Source of the DNA: Rhodopirellula sp. P2
GTDB taxonomy: Bacteria; Planctomycetota; Planctomycetia; Pirellulales; Pirellulaceae
Assembly (NCBI RefSeq): GCF_028768465.1
Contig: NZ_CP118225.1
Span: 1,054,001-1,118,000 of the forward strand
Direction of reading: 5' to 3'
Length of the DNA stretch: 64,000 bases
Part shown: positions 17,752 to 26,799 of the stretch, piece by piece
Position numbering within the stretch: position 1 is the stretch's first letter
How the letters are laid out: each line of letters starts with the position of its first letter
Position numbers and translations under genes: made by a program
The notes under the pieces: model-generated
Databases searched by the model: none
Told to the model about the DNA's origin: nothing
The model's input: the letters and a program-made list of their open reading frames with translations, nothing else

Positions 17752-20403
17752 TTGCCAACTCCGATCGAATCACAGGTGAACGTGCCGACTCCCACCGCGA
17801 CAGCTCCGTCCAATGATTTGCCATCGGGATCCCCGCTTGGGCTGTCGTTGGCAAACTACACCTCAATGGCGGAACGCTTTGACGAGTGCCGCCTGCCCGA
17901 TGGTGCTTTGCGGCCGTGTTGGAAGAGCATCGCCGATGAAGTCATGGCACTTGGCTCGTCAGGGCTGAACGATCGTGAATCGCAAATTGAACAGCTGATT
18001 CGCGAAAACGGTTCGACGTTTCAAATCGACACCGGTGAAGGCACCCAGACGCGTCCTTGGCAATTGGGGACGGTTCCGATGGCCATCGCCGATCAAGATT
18101 GGAATCGGTTGGTGGTCGGATTGACGCAACGGACCCGAGTGCTGGAAGCCATTTTGGCCGACTTGCTCGGACCCCAACGTCTGGTTCGCGAGCGAGTTTT
18201 GCCACCGGAGTTGTTGTGGGACAACCCTCGGTTCCTGCGTGTCTATCACAACTTGCCCGTTTCGGCGGGGCATCGATTGCATTTGGTTGGTTTCGATGTG
18301 GCGCGTGCCAATGATGGTGGATGGTGGGTCACCGGCGATCGCACCCGGGCACCCAGTGGATTGGGGTATCTGCTTGAGAACCGAATTGTTCATGGACGTG
18401 TGTTCCCGCATTTGAGTCGCGCCGCGAATGTGCGCCGCTTGGCATCCTTCTTTGGATCGATGCGACGGCATTTTCGGTCGCTGGCACCACGTCAGGACGG
18501 CAACCCACGGGTCGCCTTGTTGACGCCAGGCCATGGCAGCTATCGCGATTTTGAAGATGCCTACCTCGCGCGTTACTTGGGATACACGTTGGTCCAAGGC
18601 CGCGACTTGGCAGTTCGTGGCGAACGCCTGCATTTGAAGACCTTGGGCGGTTTGCTTCCCATCGAAGTTCTATGGCGTCATGTCTCGGATCGGAAATGCG
18701 ACCCGCTGGAATTGGATCCGCATTCCACCGAAGGGGTGACGGGATTGTTGCGATGCAAACGCGGTGGGCAATTGGCCGTCGTCAACTCGATCGGAAGCGT
18801 GATCGCGGAGATGCCTGCTCTGATTCCGTTCTTGCCAGCGGCGGCGAAGTTGTTGTTGGGGGAAACACTTCAGCTTCCCAGCGTCGCAACGTATTGGTGT
18901 GGGGCAGAAAAGGAACGTCGCTATGTGCTGGAACATCTTGATGAACTGGTCATCCGGGATGCGTTTGCGGTCAGCGACACTCGACCGGTGATGCCGATCC
19001 GTTGCAGTGCGGAAGAGAATGAAGCCTTGGTTCGTCGCATCAAGACGCAACCCAATCGATTCGTCGGGCAACATCGGTTTTCACACAGCACCACTCCAGT
19101 GTGGCATCGCGATCGGTTCGAGCCTTGGCATGTGTCGCTACGAACGTTTGTTCTCCAGACCAAGACCAACATCGAAGTCTTGCCCGGTGCGTTGGCACGC
19201 GTCAGTCCGAAAGAAGATTTGCTGAGCAACTCACCGACGCAGGGTCAGTTGACACAAGATTGCTGGATTGTCAGTGACAAACCGGTGGACCATGAAACGA
19301 CGTTGTTGTCCCACGACGAAAGCACCATCGTGCTGCGACGCAGCGGGGCGGAATTGCCCAGCCGTGTGGCCGAGCATCTGTTTTGGTTGGGACGTTACGT
19401 CGAACGTTGTGAATCGATTGCCCGTTTGCTTCGAACCACCTTGGCACGTTTGGTTGGCGAAGATGAACTGAGCGATCTGCCTGAAATGTCGAGGTTGGTC
19501 GCGGCGTTGGCCGCGGTTGGTCAGCTCGAACCGGACTACGTGATCGAAGGTCTCGACGGCGCCATGCCGCAACTGGACAGCGTGTTGCCTTCCAGTGTGT
19601 TTGACACAGCCAATCCGAGAGCCCTGCAGATTTCGGTGGCCAGTGCTCTGCACAACGCGACCGCAGTCCGCGACCGGATTTCACTGGACGCCTATCGCAT
19701 CTTCCAAAGCATGCACTCGGACATCTCCGGTGCGAAACGATCCGTGGCACCCAACGTGTCGCGGGCAATGGAGCGACTCAATCGTTTGATCACTCATTTG
19801 ATGGCCTTCAGTGGTTTGACCGCGGAAAGCCTGACCCGAACACATGGTTGGCGGTTCGTTTTGCTCGGACGACGCTTGGAACGAGCGGACCAAACAGCGG
19901 AGTTGTTGCTGGCAACGATGACGCGTCCAATCGCTGATGAAGTCGGGCTCTGTGAGAGCATTCTTGATGCAACGGATAGTTTGATGACCTATCGTTCGCG
20001 GTACTTGTCATTGGTCCGTCCCGCGCCAGCAATCGATTTGATGGTCACGGACGAAACCAACCCGCGATCACTGCGTTTTCAGCTCAATGATATTCAGCAA
20101 CTGCTGAGTGATCTGCCGACGGAACCAGGGCGTGTGGCGCTGGGGGCAGATGAGCGTTTGGCCCGTGAACTTCAGCACCCGTTGTTGATCGCGGACGTTG
20201 CGACGCTGACCGAGGTCAACTCAGCCGGGACGCGGGTGGAACTGGAGCGATTGCTGGAATTGGTTCAAACGAAAATCCCACAACTGGCCAACGCGATCGC
20301 AGGGCGTTACCTCATTCACACCGCTCCCGAGCAGACTCTGACCGGAGATCGCGAACAAACGCTGGATGATTCGTTGATGCCCTCCGAAACGTCACCAAGG
20401 TGA
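17752..20403 (+). CDS. Fused circularly permuted ATP-grasp + alpha-E protein
   Basis: The start is uncertain: TTG at 17752, or GTG at 17776 or 17782 in the same frame; no ATG fits. The 883-residue protein has a CP-ATP-grasp domain in about residues 30-510 (APSGLGYLLENRIVHGRVFP, LLTPGHGSYRDFEDAYLARY, LVQGRDLAVRGERLHLKTLG). An alpha-E domain follows at about 535-850, beginning LPSRVAEHLFWLGRYVERCE, the equivalent of the stand-alone alpha-E protein's first residues. The Gly-rich AAGESGGYG stretch of the stand-alone ATP-grasp is replaced by VIRDAFAVSDTRPVMPIRCS, so this copy may be catalytically different or inactive. It follows the DUF2126 gene by 168 nt, and its stop overlaps a possible GTG start of the next gene. 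Confidence 0.88.
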   Translation: MPTPIESQVNVPTPTATAPSNDLPSGSPLGLSLANYTSMAERFDECRLPDGALRPCWKSIADEVMALGSSGLNDRESQIEQLIRENGSTFQIDTGEGTQTRPWQLGTVPMAIADQDWNRLVVGLTQRTRVLEAILADLLGPQRLVRERVLPPELLWDNPRFLRVYHNLPVSAGHRLHLVGFDVARANDGGWWVTGDRTRAPSGLGYLLENRIVHGRVFPHLSRAANVRRLASFFGSMRRHFRSLAPRQDGNPRVALLTPGHGSYRDFEDAYLARYLGYTLVQGRDLAVRGERLHLKTLGGLLPIEVLWRHVSDRKCDPLELDPHSTEGVTGLLRCKRGGQLAVVNSIGSVIAEMPALIPFLPAAAKLLLGETLQLPSVATYWCGAEKERRYVLEHLDELVIRDAFAVSDTRPVMPIRCSAEENEALVRRIKTQPNRFVGQHRFSHSTTPVWHRDRFEPWHVSLRTFVLQTKTNIEVLPGALARVSPKEDLLSNSPTQGQLTQDCWIVSDKPVDHETTLLSHDESTIVLRRSGAELPSRVAEHLFWLGRYVERCESIARLLRTTLARLVGEDELSDLPEMSRLVAALAAVGQLEPDYVIEGLDGAMPQLDSVLPSSVFDTANPRALQISVASALHNATAVRDRISLDAYRIFQSMHSDISGAKRSVAPNVSRAMERLNRLITHLMAFSGLTAESLTRTHGWRFVLLGRRLERADQTAELLLATMTRPIADEVGLCESILDATDSLMTYRSRYLSLVRPAPAIDLMVTDETNPRSLRFQLNDIQQLLSDLPTEPGRVALGADERLARELQHPLLIADVATLTEVNSAGTRVELERLLELVQTKIPQLANAIAGRYLIHTAPEQTLTGDREQTLDDSLMPSETSPR

Positions 20404-20408
20404 ATCCA

Positions 20409-21329
20409 ATGCCACGGTCGGTCACTTACGACATCGTCCATGAAACGAAGTACAGATACAGCGAACCGGTTGCGGTTTGTCTGAATCAACTTCGTATGCG
20501 CCCGCAGACGCGTCCGCCGTCGGTGGTGTGCAACCAGTGTTCGGTCACGATCGAACCGATGCCTGCCAAAATCGACACGCACCCGGACTACTTTGGCAAC
20601 GTTGTTGATTCGTTTGCCATTGAATCACCTCATGAGTCGTTGGTGGTCAAGGTCAACAGCCAAGTGCAGGTGACTGCGATCAACCCTTTCGAATCCCAAA
20701 ACATTCCGACCGTGGGCCAACTAACCAACGCAATCCGAACGGGCCAAGCACAACCGGATCTCCTCGCCAAGGAATATGTCTTCGCGTCGCCTCGGATTCC
20801 CCTGGCGGAACACTTTGCCGCGTACGCGAAAGCGGTCGTGAATGAGGACTCGTCCGTGTTGGATGCGGTGCTGAGTTTGACCAAGCACATTCATCAGGAT
20901 TTTCGATACGATTCCACCGCCACGGACGTTGCCACCACAACCGAAGCGGCGTTTGAGTTGAAGGCGGGAGTTTGCCAAGACTTCTCGCATGTCCAGATTG
21001 CCTGTCTGCGAAGTCTGGGTTTGCCCGCGCGGTACGTCAGCGGGTACTTGCGGACGCTGCCGCCTCCAGGGAAACCGCGATTGATCGGCAACGATGAGTC
21101 GCATGCTTGGATCAGTGTTTACGCCGGGGAAACGTTGGGTTGGATTGATTTTGATCCCACCAATTCGTGCCAGATCGGCGTCGACCACATTCCCGTCTGT
21201 GTGGGCCGCGACTACGACGATATCAGTCCCATGCGAGGCATCGTGCTCGGCGGCGGTGAAACCACTCTCTCCGTCAAAGTGGATGTGGCGCCGGTCGAAC
21301 TGCCGGCCGTGATCATCCCGCCTGCCTGA
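20409..21329 (+). CDS. Transglutaminase-like family protein
   Basis: The start is taken as ATG 20409; a GTG at 20400 overlapping the previous stop is possible. The 306-residue protein has a bacterial transglutaminase N-domain (TYDIVHETKYRYSEPVAVCL) and a transglutaminase core with Cys189 in KAGVCQDFSH, His232 in DESHAWISVY and the Asp in IDFDPTNSC, so the triad is complete. These thiol enzymes may cut, form or exchange amide bonds in peptides. It closes the five-gene ATP-grasp/alpha-E run and is directly adjacent to the fused ligase gene, suggesting coupled translation. No signal peptide is seen, so it is probably cytoplasmic. Confidence 0.9.
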   Translation: MPRSVTYDIVHETKYRYSEPVAVCLNQLRMRPQTRPPSVVCNQCSVTIEPMPAKIDTHPDYFGNVVDSFAIESPHESLVVKVNSQVQVTAINPFESQNIPTVGQLTNAIRTGQAQPDLLAKEYVFASPRIPLAEHFAAYAKAVVNEDSSVLDAVLSLTKHIHQDFRYDSTATDVATTTEAAFELKAGVCQDFSHVQIACLRSLGLPARYVSGYLRTLPPPGKPRLIGNDESHAWISVYAGETLGWIDFDPTNSCQIGVDHIPVCVGRDYDDISPMRGIVLGGGETTLSVKVDVAPVELPAVIIPPA

Positions 21330-21610
21330 GGCTGGTATTGGTTCGTTGCCGTATCGCGTCGCGTTCTCCGGTGCAGAAGGATGGTTAAACTACCTCCGTC
21401 CCCTTTTCGCGTCGTCCCCTTTTCGCGTCCCGCTGGATGGCGAAACCTCCCTTCGCCCCAGATGGGGCGATCGTCGGTAGCTCGGGGCGGAAGCCCCGAG
21501 ACCGATGACGGAACGCAGCAGGTCGCCCCGGACGGGGCCGTCGTGGGAACGAGTTGAGGCCCGAAGGGCCGGCAGAACTCCTGCCGGGGCCGTGAGGCCC
21601 CGGTCCACAC

Positions 21611-21820
21611 GATCACCCCGAGCCCAGCGGGGCGACGGAGCACAATCGTCTCTGTCACCCCTTCGGGGTTTTGTTTTTTTGTGGGCATTCTCTTCCGGGG
21701 CCTGAGGACCCCGGCAATGGCTCTGTCGACCCTTCGGGCCTTGTTGAGGCGAGCGATGGTGCCTGGTACCGGCTCCGCCGATCCGGTAGCGAGAATGCGA
21801 TCGAAGCTCTCCGGGGCAGA
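21611..21820 (+). repeat. 210-bp direct repeat, copy 1
   Basis: From GATCACCCCGAGCCCAGCGG onward this stretch matches 22491-22700 at a constant offset of 880 nt, with a few substitutions and no indel. It includes a terminator-like hairpin (21657-21680) and a CCGGGG...CCCCGG hairpin (21695-21714). With copy 2 it brackets the small membrane-protein gene at 21862-22251. Confidence 0.93.
21657..21680 (+). terminator. Terminator-like hairpin in repeat copy 1
   Basis: ACCCC pairs with GGGGT around a TTC loop and is followed by TTTGTTTTTTT. The same structure is duplicated at 22537-22560 in repeat copy 2. It is 328 nt past the last gene of the ATP-grasp operon and could end that transcript. Confidence 0.55.
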
Positions 21821-21861
21821 AGGATGGTTAAACTACCTCCGTCCCCTTTTCGAGCGCCGTG

Positions 21862-22251
21862 TCAGAACCGAGTCATCACGGCAAGCAACGCCACAACAAG
21901 GGCAACAGTTGGGAGGACAGACCATAGGCACCACCACGTCTGATCGAGGCGAGAGATACCAAGCCGGCATTTCCAGTAGACCCAGCCGGATACGAGCAGA
22001 ATCGGGAACGATAAGATCCAGGCGTACACCGGAGCCACGATCACTTCGTAAAGTTCCGGATTCTTGGTGTCGCCCGTGAGCAGGGCGAATGCACCAAGCG
22101 AGCCGAGCAGGCCAAGTGGTATTTGCAACAGCGAAATCGCACGTAGGACCCACACCAGAATGCGTGGATTGTCGAGTGGGTCACCATCGAACCCGGGCGA
22201 CGCTGGTTGGTCGAGCTCCGTAGTTGGTGGCAGGTAAGGGGACTTGTTCAA
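21862..22251 (-). CDS. Small multi-pass membrane protein, function unknown
   Basis: The frame is open to 22269 with a TTG. A TTG at 22251 would give a start reading NKSPYLPPTTE, similar to the NPYxPPT openings common in planctomycete membrane proteins; no ATG is available, so the start is uncertain. The protein of about 129 residues has three or four membrane helices (ILVWVLRAISLLQIPLGLLG, VIVAPVYAWILSFPILLVSG, LWSVLPTVALVVALLAVMT). I do not recognise a family. It lies alone between the two copies of the 210-bp direct repeat, on the opposite strand to its neighbours. Confidence 0.6.
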   Translation of the reverse strand: MNKSPYLPPTTELDQPASPGFDGDPLDNPRILVWVLRAISLLQIPLGLLGSLGAFALLTGDTKNPELYEVIVAPVYAWILSFPILLVSGWVYWKCRLGISRLDQTWWCLWSVLPTVALVVALLAVMTRF

Positions 22252-22490
22252 GCTTTGCCCAACGTTCAAGCAGTCACTTCAGTCGCATCGATTGTGCGTT
22301 GAATTTTGTCGCCGCACTGGGACGCGAGCAACCAAGCGACCGGGACGCCCCCCGGTCGCGAGATCGAGTCTACCAGATACGAACCTTGGTCGTCCGAGAC
22401 GGTTCCGCATCCTGGGAGCGCTGGCGGAACCAGGCGGGCTGGCTTGGGGCTCATTCCCTTTGCACTTTCGACCTGAGTTTCCACACCCAC

Positions 22491-22700
22491 GATCACCCCG
22501 AGCCCAGCGGGGCGACGGAGCACAATCGTCTCTGTCACCCCTTCGGGGTTTTGTTTTTTTGTGGGCATTCTCTTCCGGGGCCTGACGGCCCCGGCAATGG
22601 ATCTGTCGGCCCTTCGGGCCTTGTTGAGGCGAGCGATGGTGCCTGGTACCGGCTCCGCCGATCCAGTAGCCAGAATGCTGCCGAAGTTCTCCGGTGCAGA
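22491..22700 (+). repeat. 210-bp direct repeat, copy 2
   Basis: It is the second copy of the element at 21611-21820. Here the hairpin after the T-tract is perfect (CCGGGGCC-TGAC-GGCCCCGG at 22575-22594), whereas copy 1 has a mismatch, which hints that the folded form matters or that copy 1 has decayed. Confidence 0.93.
22537..22560 (+). terminator. Terminator-like hairpin in repeat copy 2
   Basis: It has the same ACCCC/GGGGT stem and T-tract as at 21657-21680. No plus-strand gene ends just upstream, so here it is more likely part of the repeat than a dedicated terminator. Confidence 0.4.
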
Positions 22701-22942
22701 AATGGGAAAGTTTGTTGGGTGGCACCAAACGGACGCTATGGTGTTGCAAGCGAATCCGCTGGGAGAAAACCAGCTGCATTTGTTTGTAAGACGCCAACTC
22801 ACTGGGATCGGCTGGCTTCCCGGTGGCCGGGCGGATTCGGTGGTGGTTGGGATTGGAACGAGCCACACGTTTCGTCATTGCGTTGCGTCATCGCTGGTAG
22901 ACTGTCGATTGGTCTTGATGTCTGTCTCCCTTGGAAAGAGCG

Positions 22943-24286
22943 ATGAATTCGTTTTCTCGACGAAATGTTTTGCGTGCCGCGGGTGTTTCGGTGGGCTTGC
23001 CGGCGTTTGCATCGCTGCCGGTCTCAAAGACTTCTGCGCAAGTGGTCCAAGGGGAATCCGCAGGGGCCAGTTCGACGAAAGCCAAGCGACGCATGGTCTG
23101 CATCGGCAACATGCTGGGGTTCTATCCCGACGCCTTTTGGCCCCAGCAGCCAGCTGAAAATTTGTCCTCGTCCAGCAAGCGGTTGAGCAACGGTTTGATC
23201 GAACACCGGCAAATGCGGTTTGGTGAATCCAGCCAGTCGCTCGCCGAAATCGAAGATCAGTTGACCGTGATCTCGGGTTTGGACCATGGGCTCAAAGGCG
23301 GCCACTTCGCGATCCACGCGTTCTTGTCAGGTGTTCGCCAGATCGATGCGCATACGATGCCGTTGGCCAACATCACGCTCGATCAATTTGCGGCCCAATC
23401 CATCTCAGGTCAAACGCGATTCCCGACGCTGACGATTGGAAGTGAATCGGGGATTCACGGCGGATGCCAGCTTTCTTGGACGCGCAGTGGAACGCGAGTC
23501 CCACCGATCCCCGGACCACAGCAGTTGTTTGAAACGCTGTTCGTGGGGACGGACCCGAAGCAGAAACAAGCCGCCGCCGACCGCATTGGACTTCAAAATT
23601 CGATCTTGGACTTGGTTCACGGAAGTGCCAAAGAAATTGAGAAGCAACTCGACCGGCAGGATCAGCAGAAGCTCGATGAATACCTGACGTCGGTTCGTGA
23701 CGTGGAGCAACGACTTGCCCTGCGAAGGAGTTGGTTCGATGTGCCGAAGCCTGATGCTCCGTTCGACCAGCCCAAGAATCGCAATCTCGTGGAGGATTTG
23801 CCGTTGCTGTACGACCTGATCGTGTTGGCTTTGCAAACCGATTCCACTCGCATCGCGACGCTCGAGATCGGTGGTGATTTCAATCCCAACGATCTGGGAA
23901 TCAAAGGTGGCTACCACGCATTGTCGCATCATGGAAAGCGCCAAGAGAACATCGACAAACTGATTGCAATCGAACGCTATCAAGTCGAACAGTTCACTCG
24001 CTTCATCGACAAACTTGCCAACACCAACGATGAACATGGGCCGTTGCTCGATCAAACCTCGGTTCTGTTTGGAAGCGGGATGGGCAATGCCAACTCGCAC
24101 ACCAACAGCAATTTGCCGCTCGTGATGGCCGGCGGTGGCGGAAAGCAGGGGCGGTGGCTCGCGTTTGATGAACAGGCGAACGATCGTCCACCGCTGACCA
24201 ATCTGTACGTCTCCCTGTTGCAGGATTTTGGTGTCGAAACGGATTCGTTCGCGACCAGCACCGGGACACTCCGAGGTTGGGCCTGA
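22943..24286 (+). CDS. DUF1552 family exported protein
   Basis: The start is ATG 22943, supported by GGAAAGAG immediately upstream; a TTG at 22931 is less likely. The 447-residue protein opens with a Tat-like leader (FSRRNVLRAAGVSVGLPAFA). It carries DUF1552 landmarks: NMLGFYPDAFWP, ISGLDHGLKGGHFAIHAFLSG, ESGIHGGCQLSWTRSG, GYHALSHHGK and LLDQTSVLFGSGMGNANSH. DUF1552 proteins pair with DUF1592-type cytochrome proteins in planctomycetes; their activity is unknown. Its TGA overlaps the ATG of the next gene by one base (TGATG), so the pair is co-translated. A paralogue lies at 52016-53374. Confidence 0.9.
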   Translation: MNSFSRRNVLRAAGVSVGLPAFASLPVSKTSAQVVQGESAGASSTKAKRRMVCIGNMLGFYPDAFWPQQPAENLSSSSKRLSNGLIEHRQMRFGESSQSLAEIEDQLTVISGLDHGLKGGHFAIHAFLSGVRQIDAHTMPLANITLDQFAAQSISGQTRFPTLTIGSESGIHGGCQLSWTRSGTRVPPIPGPQQLFETLFVGTDPKQKQAAADRIGLQNSILDLVHGSAKEIEKQLDRQDQQKLDEYLTSVRDVEQRLALRRSWFDVPKPDAPFDQPKNRNLVEDLPLLYDLIVLALQTDSTRIATLEIGGDFNPNDLGIKGGYHALSHHGKRQENIDKLIAIERYQVEQFTRFIDKLANTNDEHGPLLDQTSVLFGSGMGNANSHTNSNLPLVMAGGGGKQGRWLAFDEQANDRPPLTNLYVSLLQDFGVETDSFATSTGTLRGWA

Positions 24287-26799
24287 TGTTGTCTCCGCAC
24301 CTGTTTCGATGGTTGATCGCCTGCGCTCTGCTGCATTCCTGGTGCGGAGTCCAGGCGGAGGGAGCACAACGGATCGACCCGGTAGGTTTCCTGGAAAGCT
24401 ACTGCATTGATTGTCACACCACCGACGATCCAGCCGGGGAACGAGACTTGGAATCGTTGAACCTTGGCGAATCAGATTTCGACACTCAGTTGTTGTTGCA
24501 GGAAGCGATCGATGAGCTGACGCTTCGTTCGATGCCGCCTGAGGATGGGGACCAACCATCCCAGGAAGAACGCTTGGCAGCGATCGACGCGTTGACACAG
24601 CGTTTGACTCAGATGCGACAGGAGGTGACCAGCACGAACGGCCGCACGGTCTTGCGACGGCTCACTCGCCGCGAATACCGCGAGACGGTGGCGAATCTTT
24701 TGAACATCGACATGACCATGTTTGATCCGACCTTGGAGTTTCCAGCGGACAATCTGTCGGCGCACTTTGACAACGTGGGTGACACGTTGGTGATGTCGGG
24801 GCATCTGTTGGAACGGTACCTCGATGCGGCGGACCAGTGCGTCACCAAAGCGATGGGGCCCAGCGAGCGTCCCGCTGTGAGTGAATGGTCGTTTCGTGGG
24901 AAGTTCCCGCAGCAAGCGGAATTGAGGTCCGCACATCGTCGCGCCTTCAACGATCGATTTTTGTGTCTCTACGACCATCCGTTCAATGACAAAACCGAGG
25001 GTGGTTACGGCCACATCGAGTCTTTCTCCAAGGGCGTTCCGGTTGATGGCACCTATGAAGTTTTGGTGCGGGTCAAAGCGATGCACCGCGACACGCCGTA
25101 CAGTGATCAAGCGGTCAAGATTGATTTGGAGGAACCATTCCGCCTGGGCATCCGGCCGGGCGACACGCGAATTGGTGACCTGCCTCACCGGCAACCGATT
25201 CAGCCTTTGCTAGCCGAATCGGTGGTGCCCGACGACGATTTTGAGTGGATCCGATTCGAAGTCCCGCTCGATCGCGGGTTTGTGCCACGCTTCACCTTTG
25301 AAAATGGCATGCATGATGTGCGTGGTTCTTACGCTCGGATCTACCGGATGCACCGCGATTTGTTGCCAGAGAAGATTCGCAACACCGCCGGTATCTTTCT
25401 ACAGCGCATCGCGCTGATCAGCGAGGGAAAGATCCCACACCTGCGTCTCGAAGAGGTCAAAATTCGCGGGCCGATCGACCGTTCATGGCCCACGGCGAGT
25501 CAGCAGGCGTTGTTCGGTCTCGAGGCGTTCGGGGAAGAATCTTGGGGCGAAGCGAAGGTGCGAGATCGGATTCAAGCCTTCGCCACGCGAGCCTATCGAC
25601 GTCCCGTCACTGAAACCGAGGTCGCGGAATTGATGGCGTTCTACGATTCACGCCAGGCGTTGGGGCTTTCGTCTCGGTTGGCTTACGCTGACACCGTCAA
25701 AGCGATGTTGTGCAGCGCTGCGTTCTTGTACTTTCAAACACCGGACGCCGAGAGCGGGCAACTGTCCGAGTATGCGTTGGCGGAACGATTGGCGTACTTT
25801 CTGACATCGAGCATGCCCGATGCAACGCTTCGTCGATTGGCGGACGAGGCCAAACTGAACGATCCTGAAACGCTGCGTCAACAAACGCGACGGCTGTTGG
25901 CTGCCGAGGAATCCGATGCGTTTGTCGCCGACTTCCTGGACAACTGGTTGGATCTTCGCTCGCTTGGATCCATGCCGCCTGACCCCCGTGAGTTCGCGTT
26001 CTTCTACGCGGGTGATCTGCAAGTTGACATGAAACGTGAGACGCGGATGTTCTTCCGTGACCTGATCGACCGAGACGATTCGTTGACCGAATTGCTCACC
26101 GCGTCGCACTCGTTTCTCAACCGTGATCTGGCAAAACTGTACGGGGTCGTTGATGCGTTTCCGAGCGAACAGGCGACCGAATTTCGTCGTTTTGATTTCG
26201 AGAAGTCGTCTGGTCAGGGACCATTGGGGCGAGGTGGTTTGTTGGGCCAAGCCAGCATCCTGACGGTCTCGGCCAATGGGATTGAAACGTCACCGGTGAC
26301 GCGAGGGGTGTGGTTGCTAGAAAACATTCTTGGGACGCCCACTCCACCACCGCCCGACGATGTGCCAACGATCGAACCGGACACGCGAGGAGCCAAGACG
26401 ATCCGTGATCAACTGTTGAAGCATCGCGAGAATGCGACTTGCTTTCAGTGTCACCGGAAGATCGACCCGCTTGGATTTGCAATGGAGGGCTTCGACGCGA
26501 TTGGTCAGTCACGGAAGGTTTACAACACCAAGCCGCGACGCCCGATCGACATCTCTGGCGAACTGCCGGGCGGAGCCAAGTTTGAGGGGGTCGAAGGTTT
26601 GAAGCGGCAACTGATCGAGCGGCAGGACTTCGTCGCCCGGACGGTGACGGAACGCTTGCTGATGCACGCCTTGGGCAGGCGAATCGAACCATCCGACCGA
26701 GCGGCGGTCGACGCGATTCTGATGCCCCTCAAAGAGGAGGGCTATCCAATGGCTCAGCTGATCGAATCCATCGTGACCAGCGATCTGTTTCGTCGCTGA
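24286..26799 (+). CDS. DUF1592/DUF1588/DUF1585 planctomycete cytochrome-like protein
   Basis: The start is the ATG at 24286, overlapping the DUF1552 stop by one nucleotide. The 837-residue protein has a signal peptide (about 1-27) and a haem-type motif Cys40-Ile-Asp-Cys43-His44. It then has a DUF1587 segment (RLTRREYRETVANLLNI), a beta-rich insert at about 240-370, DUF1595, DUF1592 (YALAERLAYFLTSSMPD), DUF1588 (RGGLLGQASILTVSANG, SPVTRGVWLLENILG, CFQCHRKIDPLGFAMEGFDAIG with a second CxxCH) and DUF1585 at the C-terminus. It is exported and probably haem-binding, with unknown electron partners. It ends back-to-back with the convergent cold-shock-like gene: the two stop codons are adjacent, without any intergenic base. 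Confidence 0.9.
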   Translation: MLSPHLFRWLIACALLHSWCGVQAEGAQRIDPVGFLESYCIDCHTTDDPAGERDLESLNLGESDFDTQLLLQEAIDELTLRSMPPEDGDQPSQEERLAAIDALTQRLTQMRQEVTSTNGRTVLRRLTRREYRETVANLLNIDMTMFDPTLEFPADNLSAHFDNVGDTLVMSGHLLERYLDAADQCVTKAMGPSERPAVSEWSFRGKFPQQAELRSAHRRAFNDRFLCLYDHPFNDKTEGGYGHIESFSKGVPVDGTYEVLVRVKAMHRDTPYSDQAVKIDLEEPFRLGIRPGDTRIGDLPHRQPIQPLLAESVVPDDDFEWIRFEVPLDRGFVPRFTFENGMHDVRGSYARIYRMHRDLLPEKIRNTAGIFLQRIALISEGKIPHLRLEEVKIRGPIDRSWPTASQQALFGLEAFGEESWGEAKVRDRIQAFATRAYRRPVTETEVAELMAFYDSRQALGLSSRLAYADTVKAMLCSAAFLYFQTPDAESGQLSEYALAERLAYFLTSSMPDATLRRLADEAKLNDPETLRQQTRRLLAAEESDAFVADFLDNWLDLRSLGSMPPDPREFAFFYAGDLQVDMKRETRMFFRDLIDRDDSLTELLTASHSFLNRDLAKLYGVVDAFPSEQATEFRRFDFEKSSGQGPLGRGGLLGQASILTVSANGIETSPVTRGVWLLENILGTPTPPPPDDVPTIEPDTRGAKTIRDQLLKHRENATCFQCHRKIDPLGFAMEGFDAIGQSRKVYNTKPRRPIDISGELPGGAKFEGVEGLKRQLIERQDFVARTVTERLLMHALGRRIEPSDRAAVDAILMPLKEEGYPMAQLIESIVTSDLFRR

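Larger units (their letters stand above)
21330..21861. other. Gene-free GC-rich hairpin region
   Basis: No credible gene was found in these 532 bp. It contains an array of short GC hairpins: TCGCCCC/GGGGCGA at 21453-21470, CTCGGGGC-GGAA-GCCCCGAG at 21481-21500, GCCCC/GGGGC at 21525-21538, GGCCC/GGGCC at 21558-21570, and CCGGGGCC-GTGA-GGCCCCGG at 21584-21603. It also holds the first copy of a 210-bp direct repeat. A 47-bp segment around 21364-21410 recurs at 21807-21853. Short open frames here are by-products of the GC-rich repeats. Confidence 0.8.
22270..22942. other. Gene-free repeat region
   Basis: These 673 bp carry no credible gene; the frames that cross it owe their length to GC-rich repeat sequence. 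It contains a perfect 9-bp hairpin, GCGACCGGG/CCCGGTCGC (22336-22359, 6-nt loop), repeat copy 2 at 22491-22700, and the leader of the DUF1552 gene with GGAAAGAG just before its ATG. Confidence 0.75.

Noticed and set aside
21390-21705. Short frames in the hairpin array
   Set aside because: All are explained by hairpin repeats; none has a credible start signal or protein-like composition.
22224-22946. 240-codon frame across the repeat region
   Set aside because: It owes its length to GC-rich repeat sequence, shares text with the repeat copy at 21611-21820 and has no domain.
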